A DNA stretch of 64,000 nucleotides from Comamonas testosteroni (GCF_000761245.1 NZ_AWOR01000050.1:1-64000); one strand, 5' to 3'. Positions 21,123-30,823 are shown, counted from the first letter of the stretch. Notes: a model not told the origin generated them from the sequence alone. Translations and numbers: made by a program.

Positions 21123-22196
21123 ATGTCCCATACCAAGTCCGAGCAAGACAGTCCTGTCCGCGCTGCCGACACACAGCAAGCCGCCGCCTGCGGCAGCCAG
21201 ACCATGCACTGGCATGCGCCGGCCAAGCCCGCCGCAGCCTCCGAAGCGCAGCGCTGGCCTGTGGAGGCCGTGCAGACCCTGCTGGATATGCCATTTCTGG
21301 ATTTGCTGCACCGCGCCCAGAGCGTGCATCGCGAACACTGGCCGGCGGGCGAGATCGAGCTGGCGACCCTGCTGTCCGTCAAGACCGGCGGTTGCCCCGA
21401 GAACTGCGGCTACTGCCCGCAATCGGCCGAGTTCGATACGGGCGTGAAGGCCGAGAAGCTGATGAGCGTGGACGAGGTCACCCGCGCCGCCAAGGCGGCC
21501 CAGGATGCCGGAGCCACCCGCTTTTGCATGGGCGCTGCCTGGCGCGCGCCCAAGGACCGCGATATCGAGAAGATGAACGAGCTGATCGGTGCTGTGAAGG
21601 GACTGGGCATGCAGACCTGTGCCACGCTGGGCATGCTGCAGCCGCACCAGGCGGCATCGCTGCGCGATGCGGGTCTTGACTACTACAACCACAATCTCGA
21701 TACCGCGCCCGAGTACTACAAGGATGTGGTCAGCACGCGCCAGTACCAGGATAGGCTGGACACGCTGGCGGCCGTGCGCGATGCGGGCATCAGCGTGTGC
21801 TGCGGCGGCATCATCGGCATGGGCGAGACCGAGGTGCACCGTGCCGGCCTGATTGCCCAGCTGGCGAATATGCAGCCCTACCCCGAGTCCGTGCCCATCA
21901 ACAGCCTGGTGCCCGTGCCCGGTACGCCGCTGGCCGACAGCGAGCCGGTGGACCCGCTGGACTTCGTGCGTGTGATCGCCGTGGCGCGCATCACCATGCC
22001 CAAGGCCCGCGTGCGCCTGTCGGCCGGCCGTCAGCAACTGGGCGAGGCCGTGCAGACCCTGTGCTTCATGGCTGGGGCCAATTCCATCTTCTACGGCGAC
22101 AAGCTGCTGGTGACCGGCAATCCCGATGTGCAGGCCGATACCACCTTGATGCGCAAGCTGGGCCTCAAGGGCCTGGGGACATCGGCCGCGAGCTGA
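21123..22196 (+). CDS. bioB: Biotin synthase (BioB)
   Basis: BioB is a radical-SAM enzyme that inserts sulfur into dethiobiotin as the last biotin step. The 357-residue protein has the CX3CX2C cluster motif [11 protein letters not shown] (Cys91, 95, 98), [29 protein letters not shown] and [11 protein letters not shown] for the second 2Fe-2S site. The first 40 or so residues are a longer, low-complexity N-terminus than in E. coli. GAGGAGAG precedes the ATG. It opens the run bioB-bioA-bioD-bioF; the 131-base gap to bioA has no strong terminator, so read-through is likely. Confidence 0.96.
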   Translation: MSHTKSEQDSPVRAADTQQAAACGSQTMHWHAPAKPAAASEAQRWPVEAVQTLLDMPFLDLLHRAQSVHREHWPAGEIELATLLSVKTGGCPENCGYCPQSAEFDTGVKAEKLMSVDEVTRAAKAAQDAGATRFCMGAAWRAPKDRDIEKMNELIGAVKGLGMQTCATLGMLQPHQAASLRDAGLDYYNHNLDTAPEYYKDVVSTRQYQDRLDTLAAVRDAGISVCCGGIIGMGETEVHRAGLIAQLANMQPYPESVPINSLVPVPGTPLADSEPVDPLDFVRVIAVARITMPKARVRLSAGRQQLGEAVQTLCFMAGANSIFYGDKLLVTGNPDVQADTTLMRKLGLKGLGTSAAS

Positions 22197-22327
22197 TCCC
22201 TGAATCTTCCCCGGCCATCGCGTCGGGGCTTCTCTTTCCGGATGGCCTGGCCTGGCATCTTGCGCAGGTCAGGCCCCGCCGTGCCTGCGATCTGGCAAGG
22301 CGGGTGATTCGCCTCAGGAGTTTTTTG

Positions 22328-23671
22328 ATGGACCACAGTCTTGCCAGCCGCAGCGTGCGCCATGTCTGGCACCCCTGCACCCAGATGAAGCGGCACGAAG
22401 CTGCGCCGCCGATTGCCATTGACCATGCCATCGGGCCCTGGCTGGTGGATACCGATGGCCGCCGCTATCTGGACGGCATCAGTTCCTGGTGGGTCAATCT
22501 GTTCGGTCACTCGCATCCGCATATCCGGGCGGCGCTGACCGAGCAGTTGCACAAGCTCGATCATGTGATGCTGGCCGGTTTCACCCACGCCCCCGTGGTC
22601 GAGCTGTCCGAGCGCCTGGCCGGTCTGACCGGCCTGGGTCACGCGTTCTACGGCAGCGACGGCGCTTCGGCCACCGAGATTGCGCTGAAGATGAGTGCCC
22701 ATTACTGGCGCAACCAGGGGCATCCTGCCAAGCACCGCTTCGTGGGCCTGGCCGGCGGCTACCACGGCGAGACCGTAGGCGCGCTGTCGGTCACCGATAT
22801 TGCGCTGTTTCGCGACGCCTATGGCCCCCTGGTGCGTCTGTCGGCCACCGTGCCCAGCCCCGATGCACGCCAGGCCAGGCCCGGCGAATCCGCTGCCGAT
22901 GTGGCGCGCCGTGCAGCACAGGGCCTGGAGGCCTGGCTGCAGGCGCATCATCAGGAGACCGCAGCCCTGATTCTGGAGCCGCTGGTGCAGTGTGCCGCCG
23001 GCATGGCCATGCATGACGCCGAATACCTGCGCCTGGCCCAGGCGCTGTGCGACCGCTATTCGGTGCATCTGGTGGTGGACGAGATCGCCGTGGGCTTTGG
23101 CCGTACCGGCAGCCTGTTTGCCCATCAGCAGGCAGGTATCAGGCCGGACTTCATCTGCCTGTCCAAAGGTTTGACCGGCGGCACGCTGCCCTTGTCGGCA
23201 GTGCTGACCACCGACGCGGTCTATGCCGCTTTTTATGACGACGATGCCGCCCGCGGCTTTCTGCACTCGCATTCCTATACCGGAAACCCGCTGGCCTGCC
23301 GCGCTGCCGTGGCCACGCTGGAGCTGTTCGAGCAACTGGACCAGTTGGTCGCCAATCGGCAGCTGGCTGAAAAGATCAGTGCTGCATTCGCCGGGCTGAA
23401 TGCTCACCCCCGCGTCAGCAACGCGCGCCAGCAGGGAATGATCTGGGCCTGGGACATCGATAGCGCCCTGCCGGACTTTGCGCAGCGCTACCACGAGGCG
23501 GCGCTGGATCTGGGCCTGCTGCTGCGCCCCATAGGACGCACGCTGTACTGCATGCCGCCCTATGTGCTGGACGATGCCGATATCGCTCACCTGGCTCAGG
23601 CCGCGCTGGCTGCGCTGAACACCACCTTGCAGCAGGAAGCGGAGCTTGCCGCGCAGAAGGGAAACGCATGA
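22328..23671 (+). CDS. bioA: Adenosylmethionine-8-amino-7-oxononanoate aminotransferase (BioA)
   Basis: BioA transfers the amino group of S-adenosylmethionine to KAPA to form DAPA. The 447-residue class III aminotransferase has WHPCTQMKRHE, YLDGISSWWVNLFGH, YGSDGASATEIALKM, VVDEIAVGFGRTG and the PLP lysine Lys280 in CLSKGLTGGTLP. The frame is open some 500 bases upstream over bioB, but the ATG at 22328, with TCAGGAG ten bases before it, gives the normal start. The stop overlaps the bioD ATG by four bases. Confidence 0.95.
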   Translation: MDHSLASRSVRHVWHPCTQMKRHEAAPPIAIDHAIGPWLVDTDGRRYLDGISSWWVNLFGHSHPHIRAALTEQLHKLDHVMLAGFTHAPVVELSERLAGLTGLGHAFYGSDGASATEIALKMSAHYWRNQGHPAKHRFVGLAGGYHGETVGALSVTDIALFRDAYGPLVRLSATVPSPDARQARPGESAADVARRAAQGLEAWLQAHHQETAALILEPLVQCAAGMAMHDAEYLRLAQALCDRYSVHLVVDEIAVGFGRTGSLFAHQQAGIRPDFICLSKGLTGGTLPLSAVLTTDAVYAAFYDDDAARGFLHSHSYTGNPLACRAAVATLELFEQLDQLVANRQLAEKISAAFAGLNAHPRVSNARQQGMIWAWDIDSALPDFAQRYHEAALDLGLLLRPIGRTLYCMPPYVLDDADIAHLAQAALAALNTTLQQEAELAAQKGNA

Positions 23672-24351
23672 TCGGCTGTTTCGTCACGGGCACCGATACC
23701 GGTGTGGGCAAGACCCTGACCAGCTGCGCACTGCTGCACGCACTGGCAGGCCATCATCCACGTGTGGTGGGCATGAAGGCCGTGGCCGCGGGTGCCGAGC
23801 CCGACGGGCAGGGCGGCTGGGTCAACGAAGACACGGTGGCCTTGCGTGCGGCCTCCACACTGGCCGTGCCGGCAGCGCTGGACAACCCCGTGCTGCTGCC
23901 CGACCCCATGTCGCCGCATATCGCGGCCCGGCGCGCGGGCGTGGAGGTGACGCTGGCGCCGATTCTCGACGCCTACCGGCAATTGGCCGCGCAGGCCGAT
24001 GCCGTGGTGGTCGAGGGCGCGGGCGGCTGGCGCGTGCCGCTGTCGGACTCTCTTTGCATTGCCGACCTGGCCGTGGCGCTGCAGCTGCCGGTGGTGCTGG
24101 TGGTGGGCCTCAAGCTCGGCTGCCTGAACCACGCGGTGCTGACTGCCGAGGCGATTCGCGCCGCCGGCTTGCCGCTGGCGGGCTGGGTGGCCAGCCGTGT
24201 GGAGCCGCAGATGCTGGTGCCCGAGGAAAACATGGACTGGCTGCGCAACCAGCTGGGACGGCTTGGCGCGCCGCTGCTGGCCGATATTCCGTGGCAGGCC
24301 AATCCCGATCCGCGCCTGACCAGTTTCTCTTTGCCCAAGGAATGGCAATGA
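23668..24351 (+). CDS. bioD: Dethiobiotin synthetase (BioD)
   Basis: BioD closes the ureido ring of DAPA with CO2 and ATP. The 227-residue protein begins MIGCFVTGTDTGVGKTL, the P-loop (residues 8-16) being diagnostic, followed by VVGMKAVAAG, the catalytic region PMSPHIAARRAG, and VVEGAGGWRVPL. It overlaps both neighbours by four bases (ATGA at each end), so the three proteins are made in a coupled way. Confidence 0.95.
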   Translation: MIGCFVTGTDTGVGKTLTSCALLHALAGHHPRVVGMKAVAAGAEPDGQGGWVNEDTVALRAASTLAVPAALDNPVLLPDPMSPHIAARRAGVEVTLAPILDAYRQLAAQADAVVVEGAGGWRVPLSDSLCIADLAVALQLPVVLVVGLKLGCLNHAVLTAEAIRAAGLPLAGWVASRVEPQMLVPEENMDWLRNQLGRLGAPLLADIPWQANPDPRLTSFSLPKEWQ

Positions 24352-25544
24352 CTGCATCTTCCAATTTCTGGCTGCAGGATATTCCACAGCAGCTGGCTGT
24401 CCTGGACGCCGCCGCGCTGCGTCGTACCCGTCGTACCGTAGCGCCTCTGCAAGGCGCGCGCATCCTGGTCGACGGGCAGCCCATGCTGCAGTTCTGCAGC
24501 AACGACTATCTGGGGCTGGCCCAGCACCCGGCCATGATTGAGGCGGCCTGCGCCGGTGCGCAGGACTTTGGCGTGGGCTCGGGCGGCTCTCCCATGGTCA
24601 ACGGCCATAGCACGGCCAATGCTGCGCTGGAGGAAGAGCTGGCCCGTTTTGTGCAACTGCCCCGTGCGCTTTACTTCTATGCCGGGTTTGCCACCAACGC
24701 CAGCATCATTCCGGCGCTGGTGGGGGCGGGCGACGCCATTTTTTCGGACGCTCTGAACCACGCCAGCCTGATCGATGGCTGTCGTCTGTCGCGCGCGCAG
24801 ATCCACCGTTTCGAGCATGGCGATCTGGACGCATTGGAGCAGCTGCTGGCTGCTTGCCCGGTGCAGCGCAAGCTGGTGGTGAGCGATGCCGTCTTCAGCA
24901 TGGACGGCAATGTGGCTGATATCGAGGGTCTGCTGGCCCTGTGCGAGCGCTACGACGCCCTGCTGCTGCTCGACGATGCCCACGGCTTTGGCGTGCTCGG
25001 CCCGCAAGGCCGCGGCAGCCTGGCGGCCGCAGGGCTGACGGGGGCCAAGGCTTCGCCACGCGTGCTGTACATGGCCACGCTGAGCAAGGCGGCCGGCGTA
25101 TCGGGGGCCTTTGTGGCAGGCCATGCGCTGCTGATCGAATGGCTGCTGCAAAAAACGCGCAGCTACACCTTTGCGACCGCAGCCCCTGCGATGCTGGCGC
25201 GCGCCCTGCAGACCAGCTTGCAGCTGATAGAGCAGCACAGCGCTTTGCGCGAGCAGCTGCAGGCCCGTATTGCCCAGTTGCGCGCGGGTCTGCAGCCCTT
25301 GCTGCAGGGCACGGGATGGCAGCTTTTGCCATCGGAAACGGCCGTGCAGGCACTGGTGGTGGGCCGCAATGACGCTGCGCTCAGCCTTATGGAAGGACTG
25401 CGCCGCCGCGGTCTGTGGGTGCCGGCGATCCGTCCCCCCACCGTGCCCGCGGGCACGGCACGGCTGCGCATCGCACTGTCGGCGCTGCACACCGAGGCGG
25501 ATGTGAACCAGCTGCTGGCAGCGCTGCAGGAGCTGGCAGGCTGA
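24348..25544 (+). CDS. bioF: 8-amino-7-oxononanoate synthase (BioF)
   Basis: BioF condenses pimeloyl-ACP/CoA with alanine to give KAPA. The 398-residue alpha-oxoamine synthase carries FCSNDYLGLAQHP, GSGGSPMVNGHSTAN, DDAHGFGVLGPQGRG and the PLP lysine Lys247 (ATLSKAAGVSGAF). The upstream-open frame covers bioD, but the ATG overlapping the bioD stop is the natural start. No bioC or bioH follows, so the pimelate-making genes are elsewhere. The 150 bases to the convergent MocR gene hold no clear terminator. Confidence 0.95.
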   Translation: MTASSNFWLQDIPQQLAVLDAAALRRTRRTVAPLQGARILVDGQPMLQFCSNDYLGLAQHPAMIEAACAGAQDFGVGSGGSPMVNGHSTANAALEEELARFVQLPRALYFYAGFATNASIIPALVGAGDAIFSDALNHASLIDGCRLSRAQIHRFEHGDLDALEQLLAACPVQRKLVVSDAVFSMDGNVADIEGLLALCERYDALLLLDDAHGFGVLGPQGRGSLAAAGLTGAKASPRVLYMATLSKAAGVSGAFVAGHALLIEWLLQKTRSYTFATAAPAMLARALQTSLQLIEQHSALREQLQARIAQLRAGLQPLLQGTGWQLLPSETAVQALVVGRNDAALSLMEGLRRRGLWVPAIRPPTVPAGTARLRIALSALHTEADVNQLLAALQELAG

Positions 25545-25694
25545 CGCTGTCCGGGTCTTTGCGAGGAGTCATCTAGGCAAAATCAGACTCACCAGATCTG
25601 CTGTCGATGCGACACAAGCGCAGGCCGTCGAGCTCGGCGAGGCGTCGGTGCCCGGCTGCTTGTGCCGGATCGGGTACAGAGCGGGTGCGGGCGG

Positions 25695-27176
25695 TCAGAT
25701 GCACAGCGCACGCAACACGCGCGCCAGCTTCCTGGCAGCTACTTCCAGCTCATGCGGGGTGTGAGCAGCAAATCCCATGAGGAAACCCGCCTTGTGCTGG
25801 CTCGATGCATGCAACTGCGTCAACCCGAGCAGGTCGATGCCTGCTTTGCGAGCGCAATCCACTGCGGTGCGTTCGGAAATGTCGCGGATCAAGGTACACG
25901 GCATCTGCATGCCGCCCGCAGGCACCCGCGGCTCCAGAAAATCCCCCAGATGCTCGCACACCAGCCGCGCCAGCACGTCACGCCGCTCGGCATAGACGGC
26001 GCGCATGGTACGCACATGCGCTCCCAGGTGGCCGCCTTCGATGAAGCGCGCCAGCGTCAATTGCGCAATGGGTGCGCTGTGTCCATCAAGCAAGGTCCGC
26101 GCCACCGTCATGGGGGCAACCAGCGAAGTCGGCAACACCATATAGCCTATGCGCAGCCCGGGGAACATCGACTTGGTGAAGGTGCCGATATAGATGGTGC
26201 GCTCGTGCTGATCGAGCCCCTGCACGCAGGCCTTGGGCTTGCCGGCGTAGTGAAACTCACTGTCGTAGTCATCTTCGATGATCCACGCCTGCTCCTGCTG
26301 CGCCCAGGCTATGGCGGCCAGCCGGCGATCCAGGGCCAGCGTGGTGCCCGTCGGGAACTGGTGGGAGGGAGTCAGGAACACCGCCCTGGCGGCGGGCAGG
26401 GTTTGCAATAAATCCACCTGCATGCCGTCGGCATCCAGCGGCACGGGCACGCATTCCAGCCCCGCAGCATCGAAGGCTTTGCGTGCGCCGTGATACACCG
26501 GGTCTTCGATGAAGATGCGATCACCGGCGTCCAGCAGCACGTTGGCGCACAGGGTCAGAGCCTGTTGCGAGCTGGTCAGCACCAGCACGCGTTCGGGCGT
26601 GGCGCGCGCGCCGCGCTCCAGATTGACATAGGCGGCAATGGCCTGGCGCAAAGCCTCGGTGCCCTGCGGCGGACTGTGCAGCAGAGCCCGGGTGCCGTGC
26701 TCCTTGAGTACCTGCCGCTGCAACCTTTCCCAGGTCTGAAGCGGAAAGTTGCGTGTCTCCGGCACACCGGGCGCAAAAGCGCGTGGCGCCAGGAAATCAC
26801 GCAGGCCACCGCCCGCGAACATGGCTGCGCCGCGCTGGCTCAAGCGCAAGACAGGAGCGCGCACTGCAGGGCTGTGCATCAGGCCGCGCCCCGGAAGGCG
26901 CTGCACCTGCTCGGACACAAAGCTGCCGCTGCCTGTGTGCCGTTCGATAAAGCCTTCGGCATGCAGCTGGCCATAGGCGGCCTCCACCGTATCGCGCGAG
27001 ACGGACAGCGATTGGGCCAGGGCGCGCGATGCCGGCAGGCGCCGGCCCACGTCCAGCGCGCCATCGAGGATCAGCTGCCGCAGGGCTCGCTGGATGCGGG
27101 CATGCAGCGGCAAGAGGCCATGAGCGGGGTCGCTGATCCAGGCCTTGACGGATTCGAGTTGGGCGTGCTTGAACAA
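25695..27176 (-). CDS. MocR/PdxR-type transcriptional regulator (GntR HTH fused to aminotransferase-like domain)
   Basis: The 493-residue protein has a GntR winged helix at residues 20-90 (LPASRALAQSLSVSRDTVEAAY) joined by a linker to a fold-type I aminotransferase-like domain with EDPVYHG, EDDYDSEF and the PLP lysine motif GTFTKSMFPGLRIGY. MocR proteins sense PLP or amino-acid-PLP adducts and usually control a divergent gene. Here that is the BenE-type transporter operon 105 bases away. The intervening region carries a perfect inverted repeat. The neighbours (YggS-like and two PLP enzymes) fit a vitamin B6 or amino-acid theme. Substrate and effector are not known. Confidence 0.9.
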   Translation of the reverse strand: MFKHAQLESVKAWISDPAHGLLPLHARIQRALRQLILDGALDVGRRLPASRALAQSLSVSRDTVEAAYGQLHAEGFIERHTGSGSFVSEQVQRLPGRGLMHSPAVRAPVLRLSQRGAAMFAGGGLRDFLAPRAFAPGVPETRNFPLQTWERLQRQVLKEHGTRALLHSPPQGTEALRQAIAAYVNLERGARATPERVLVLTSSQQALTLCANVLLDAGDRIFIEDPVYHGARKAFDAAGLECVPVPLDADGMQVDLLQTLPAARAVFLTPSHQFPTGTTLALDRRLAAIAWAQQEQAWIIEDDYDSEFHYAGKPKACVQGLDQHERTIYIGTFTKSMFPGLRIGYMVLPTSLVAPMTVARTLLDGHSAPIAQLTLARFIEGGHLGAHVRTMRAVYAERRDVLARLVCEHLGDFLEPRVPAGGMQMPCTLIRDISERTAVDCARKAGIDLLGLTQLHASSQHKAGFLMGFAAHTPHELEVAARKLARVLRALCI

Positions 27177-27221
27177 TTGGTCTGTATGCCTTCAGAAAAG
27201 TGGCTGGGAATGTCAGTCCAT

Positions 27222-27240
27222 TTCGATTCTATAAATCGAA
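27222..27240. promoter_or_regulatory. Inverted repeat over a -10-like box between mocR and benE
   Basis: TTCGATT (27222-27228) and AATCGAA (27234-27240) form a perfect 7-base inverted repeat with a 5-base spacer. The centre reads TATAAA, a -10-like box on the plus strand. Its place between divergent regulator and transporter genes makes it a candidate operator for the MocR protein. Confidence 0.55.
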
Positions 27241-27281
27241 TGCCCCCAGGGCCGATCAATTTTCAAGAGCTACTGCAAGAC

Positions 27282-28511
27282 ATGCCAACCATCCATTCGC
27301 CAGCGCGCCTTCGCTGCAACGATCTCCTTCATCCCATCGTGGCAGGCCTGATCTCGGTCATCGTCAACTACGGGGGCACCTTCATCCTGGTGTTCCAGGC
27401 GGCCAAGGTGGCTGGCCTCGGCCCCGAGCTGACGGCCTCCTGGGTATGGTCGATTTCGATTGGCGTAGGGGTGACAGGTCTGCTGCTGAGCTGGGTGACG
27501 CGTGAGCCCATCATCACGGCCTGGTCCACGCCTGCTGCGGCCTTCCTGGTGACGGCCCTGGCGACCACGCCTTATGCCGAGGCCGTGGGTGCCTATCTGG
27601 TCTCCGCGCTGGCTTTCGTGGTGCTGGGGCTGTCGGGCTATTTCGAGCGCCTCATCCGGCTGATTCCCGCCGGCGTTGCGGCCGGACTGCTCGCGGGCAT
27701 CCTGCTGCAATTCGGTATCAAGGCGTTTGGCGGCATGAGCGTCGATCCCGCGCTGGCTGGCCTGCTGATCGTGGCCTATGTGGTGCTCAAGCGGATTTCG
27801 GCACGCTATGCCGTCGTCGGCATTCTGGTGCTGGGGCTGGTCTTTTTGCTGTCTCAGAACCGGGTTGATCTGTCCGGGCTGGAGTTGAAACTCGCTGCTC
27901 CCGTGTTCACCAGGCCGCAGTTCTCGCTCAATGCCCTGCTCAGCGTCGCGCTGCCGCTGTTTCTCATCACGTTGACCGGCCAGTACATGCCCGGCATGCT
28001 GGTGCTGCGCAACGATGGCTTCAAGGCCAGTGCCAACCCCATCGTCACGATCACGGGCCTGGGATCGCTGGTCATGGCGCCGTTTGGCTCGCACGCATTC
28101 AACATCGCCGCGATCACGGCCGCCATCGCCACGGGCCGGGAGGCGCATGAAGATCCGTCCAGGCGCTGGATTGCCGGCGTTGCTGCAGGCGTGTGCTACA
28201 TCCTGGTCGGCATGTTCGGGGTCACGCTGGCGGCGGTCTTCATGGCCTTTCCCTCCACCTTCATCACCACGCTGGCGGGCCTCGCCCTGCTGGGCACCAT
28301 TGGCGCCAGCCTGGCCACGGCCCTGGCGGATGCCAAGGTGCGCGAGGCCGCGCTGATCACCTTTCTGGCTGCCGCCGCCAACATCACGCTGCTGGGTATT
28401 GGCGGCGCCTTCTGGGGCCTGGTCATAGGGCTGCTCGCCTATGCGGTGCTCAACGGCCGGATTCCATGGAGCGCACAGCCGGGCGCGACAGCCGCCATCG
28501 AACAAGCATGA
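27282..28511 (+). CDS. BenE family transporter (benzoate/H+ symporter-like)
   Basis: The 409-residue integral membrane protein has about twelve hydrophobic segments. It starts near NDLLHPIVAGLISVIVNYGG, with SWVTREPIITAWSTPAAAFL and FGSHAFNIAAITAAI as BenE-family motifs. Known relatives carry benzoate, but no benzoate-degradation gene is nearby. Divergent MocR control and the PLP-enzyme neighbours make an amino acid, amine or B6-like substrate just as likely. I chose the ATG at 27282; one at 27240 in the same frame would add 14 residues and would place the start inside the inverted repeat. The next gene starts 10 bases after the stop. Confidence 0.82.
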   Translation: MPTIHSPARLRCNDLLHPIVAGLISVIVNYGGTFILVFQAAKVAGLGPELTASWVWSISIGVGVTGLLLSWVTREPIITAWSTPAAAFLVTALATTPYAEAVGAYLVSALAFVVLGLSGYFERLIRLIPAGVAAGLLAGILLQFGIKAFGGMSVDPALAGLLIVAYVVLKRISARYAVVGILVLGLVFLLSQNRVDLSGLELKLAAPVFTRPQFSLNALLSVALPLFLITLTGQYMPGMLVLRNDGFKASANPIVTITGLGSLVMAPFGSHAFNIAAITAAIATGREAHEDPSRRWIAGVAAGVCYILVGMFGVTLAAVFMAFPSTFITTLAGLALLGTIGASLATALADAKVREAALITFLAAAANITLLGIGGAFWGLVIGLLAYAVLNGRIPWSAQPGATAAIEQA

Positions 28512-28521
28512 GGGGATGATC

Positions 28522-29340
28522 ATGACTTCAGAAACCCTGACCCGGCACGATCAACACGGCCTGTACCCCGAGGCCGGCACGGTAGAGGACTTCCGCCGCA
28601 ACCTCGCTACCGTGCAGGAGCGCATTGCAGCTGCCTGCCAGCGCGTGGGGCGTGATCCAGCCAGCGTGCGCTTGCTGCCCGTCAGCAAGACCAAGCCGCA
28701 AGCCAGTTTGCGTCTGGCCTATGCGGCGGGCTGTCGCTGGCTGGGCGAGAACAAGGTGCAGGAGGCTTTCGGCAAATGGGAGTCCATGCAGGACCTGACC
28801 GATCTGCGCTGGTCGGTCATCGGCCACCTGCAGACCAACAAGGCCAGGCTGGTGGCGCGCTTCGCCAGCGAGTTTCAGGCCTTGGACAGCCTGCGCGTCG
28901 CCGAGGCGCTGGACAGGCGTCTGCAGGCCCAAGGGCGGTCGCTGGACGTGTTTGTGCAGGTCAACACCTCGGGCGAGGCCAGCAAATATGGACTGAGCCC
29001 CGAGGCGGTGCCGGACTTCATCCAGCAACTGCCCGTGTTTTCCGCGTTGCGCGTGCGTGGTCTGATGACGTTGGCGCTGTTCTCCGCCGAAGCCGAACGG
29101 GTGCGCCGGTGTTTCATTCTCCTGCGTCAGCTGCGCGATCAGTTGCGGCAAAGCGCGCCTGCGGGCATGGAGCTGGATGCGCTGTCGATGGGGATGTCCG
29201 GCGATTTCGAGATCGCCATCGAGGAGGGCGCTACCGTGGTGCGCGTGGGGCAGGCCATCTTCGGCGCGCGTGCATTGCCCGATAGCTATTACTGGCCAAC
29301 GCGCTCTGATCCGGATACGCCGGAGTCCGCTGTCGATTGA
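28522..29340 (+). CDS. YggS/PLPBP-like pyridoxal-phosphate protein
   Basis: This 272-residue fold-type III PLP protein has LLPVSKTKP with the PLP lysine Lys56, LGENKVQEA, WSVIGHLQTNKAR, VNTSGEASKYGL and LSMGMSGDFEIAIEEGAT, all YggS hallmarks. YggS has no known reaction; it carries PLP and keeps B6 and amino/keto acid pools balanced. The protein is about 40 residues longer than E. coli YggS, with extra residues at both ends. GAGGGG sits six bases before the ATG at 28522. It is co-transcribed with the BenE-type transporter under the divergent MocR, unlike the usual yggS next to pilT/proC. Confidence 0.88.
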   Translation: MTSETLTRHDQHGLYPEAGTVEDFRRNLATVQERIAAACQRVGRDPASVRLLPVSKTKPQASLRLAYAAGCRWLGENKVQEAFGKWESMQDLTDLRWSVIGHLQTNKARLVARFASEFQALDSLRVAEALDRRLQAQGRSLDVFVQVNTSGEASKYGLSPEAVPDFIQQLPVFSALRVRGLMTLALFSAEAERVRRCFILLRQLRDQLRQSAPAGMELDALSMGMSGDFEIAIEEGATVVRVGQAIFGARALPDSYYWPTRSDPDTPESAVD

Positions 29341-29575
29341 CATGGCATAGGCGCGATCGCAAGTGTGCCCGCGCGGCCCTGCGCCGGCGGCAAGCCAGCC
29401 TGGCAGGCCGCTGGCAAGGCGGCCAATCTGCCCCCAAGTCCTGTCAGTGCTGCGCCATGCCCGGCAGGCGCGATGCGCGATTTTTGCCGCTGACACCGGG
29501 CCTCGACCCGCTGCAGAGTCCTCCTGAACTGGCTGATTCCCGCCAGCTTTCCTTCATATCCCACCGGAGCATTGC

Positions 29576-30775
29576 ATGTTGCAAACCGACTCTCACCTGA
29601 TGCGGGCCTACGCCCGCCAGCCCGTTTCTTTTGTGCGCGGACGCGGCGCGCTCCTCTGGGATGAGCAAGGGGTGGAATACCTGGACGCCATCGCCGGAGT
29701 GGCCGTCACCAGCCTGGGCCATGCGCATCCCGAGATTGCCGCCGTCATGGCCGATCAAGCCGCCACGCTGCTGCATACCTCCAACGTATTCCGTATCGAC
29801 TGGCAAGAGCAGCTTGGCCAGCGCTTGTGTGCGTTGGCCGATATGGAGAGAGCGTTCTTCTGCAACTCGGGCGCCGAGGCCAATGAGACGGCTCTCAAGC
29901 TCGCCCGGTTGCACGGGCATCGCAAACAGGTGGCCGTGCCGCAAATTCTCGTGATGGAGAACGCTTTTCACGGCCGCACGCTGGCGACGCTCGCTGCCAC
30001 GGGCAACGCAGCCAAGCAACAGGGCTTCGGGCCGCAGATGCCCGGCTTCGTGCGCGTGCCCTATGACGACATCGATGCGGTGCGCCAAGCGGCCCGGGAG
30101 ACGCCGGACATCGTTGCCGTGCTGGTTGAACCTGTACAGGGTGAAGGCGGTATCCGTGTCGCCAGCTCCGGCTACCTGCGCGCGCTGCGCGAGCTTTGCG
30201 ACAGCCAGGGCTGGCTGCTGATGCTCGACGAAATCCAGACCGGCCTGGGCCGAACGGGGGCCTGGTTCGCGCACCGGCACGCCGGGATCACGCCTGATGT
30301 GATGACCCTGGCCAAAGCGCTGGGCAATGGTGTTCCCATTGGCGCCTGTCTGGCGCGTGGCGCCGCCGCGAACCTGTTCTGTCCCGGCCAGCACGGCTCC
30401 ACCTTCGGTGGCAATCCGCTGGCATGCCGCGTGGCTTGCGCCGTGCTCGACATCATGGAAAGAGACGGCATTGCGCAGCGGGCCGCCCTGCTGGGCGAGC
30501 GCCTGCTGGCCGGGCTGCGGCTGGCTCTGGGAGGACACCCAGGTGTGCAGGCCATCCGAGGCCTGGGTCTGATGGCAGGAATAGAGCTGGACCGGAGCTG
30601 TCAGGAGCTGGTCGGCCGCGCACTGGCCGAACAGCGATTGCTGATTACCGTGACCCGTGAGCGCACGATCCGGCTGTTGCCGCCGCTGATCTGTGACGAA
30701 GCGCAGATTGACGACATCGTGGCTCGAGTTGCAAGTCTGTGCCATGACAGTGGCGCAAGCCACCGCGCGGTCTAG
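29576..30775 (+). CDS. Class III aminotransferase (acetylornithine transaminase-like)
   Basis: The 399-residue PLP enzyme matches ArgD/acetylornithine transaminases: YLDAIAGVAVTSLGHAHPE, FFCNSGAEANETALKLAR, AFHGRTLATLAATGN, LMLDEIQTGLGRTG, the PLP lysine Lys247 (MTLAKALGNGVPIG) and STFGGNPLACRVA. It normally swaps an omega-amino group with 2-oxoglutarate. It follows the YggS-like gene by 235 bases of GC-rich sequence with no gene, but on the same strand with GGAGC before the ATG. In this company it may be a catabolic omega-transaminase and not the biosynthetic ArgD. The symbol is left empty for that reason. Confidence 0.85.
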   Translation: MLQTDSHLMRAYARQPVSFVRGRGALLWDEQGVEYLDAIAGVAVTSLGHAHPEIAAVMADQAATLLHTSNVFRIDWQEQLGQRLCALADMERAFFCNSGAEANETALKLARLHGHRKQVAVPQILVMENAFHGRTLATLAATGNAAKQQGFGPQMPGFVRVPYDDIDAVRQAARETPDIVAVLVEPVQGEGGIRVASSGYLRALRELCDSQGWLLMLDEIQTGLGRTGAWFAHRHAGITPDVMTLAKALGNGVPIGACLARGAAANLFCPGQHGSTFGGNPLACRVACAVLDIMERDGIAQRAALLGERLLAGLRLALGGHPGVQAIRGLGLMAGIELDRSCQELVGRALAEQRLLITVTRERTIRLLPPLICDEAQIDDIVARVASLCHDSGASHRAV

Positions 30776-30794
30776 CCCGCGCCTGCTGAGTCCG

Positions 30795-30823
30795 CAAAAA
30801 AAGCCGCTGCCATGCAGCGGCTT
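30795..30823 (-). terminator. Rho-independent terminator downstream of alr
   Basis: Stem AGCCGCTGC (30802-30810) / GCAGCGGCT (30814-30822) with a run of A on the left. On the minus strand this is a GC stem followed by about seven T, 25 bases after the alr stop. It may also stop the convergent aminotransferase transcript. Confidence 0.85.

Noticed and set aside
26490-27281. Upstream extension of the BenE-type protein to 673 residues
   Set aside because: The extra 264 codons overlap the mocR gene antisense and look like shadow sequence; the family starts near 27282.
29341-29575. Possible small gene between the YggS-like and transaminase genes
   Set aside because: Frames here are short shadows; no start with a ribosome site and no conserved-looking text.
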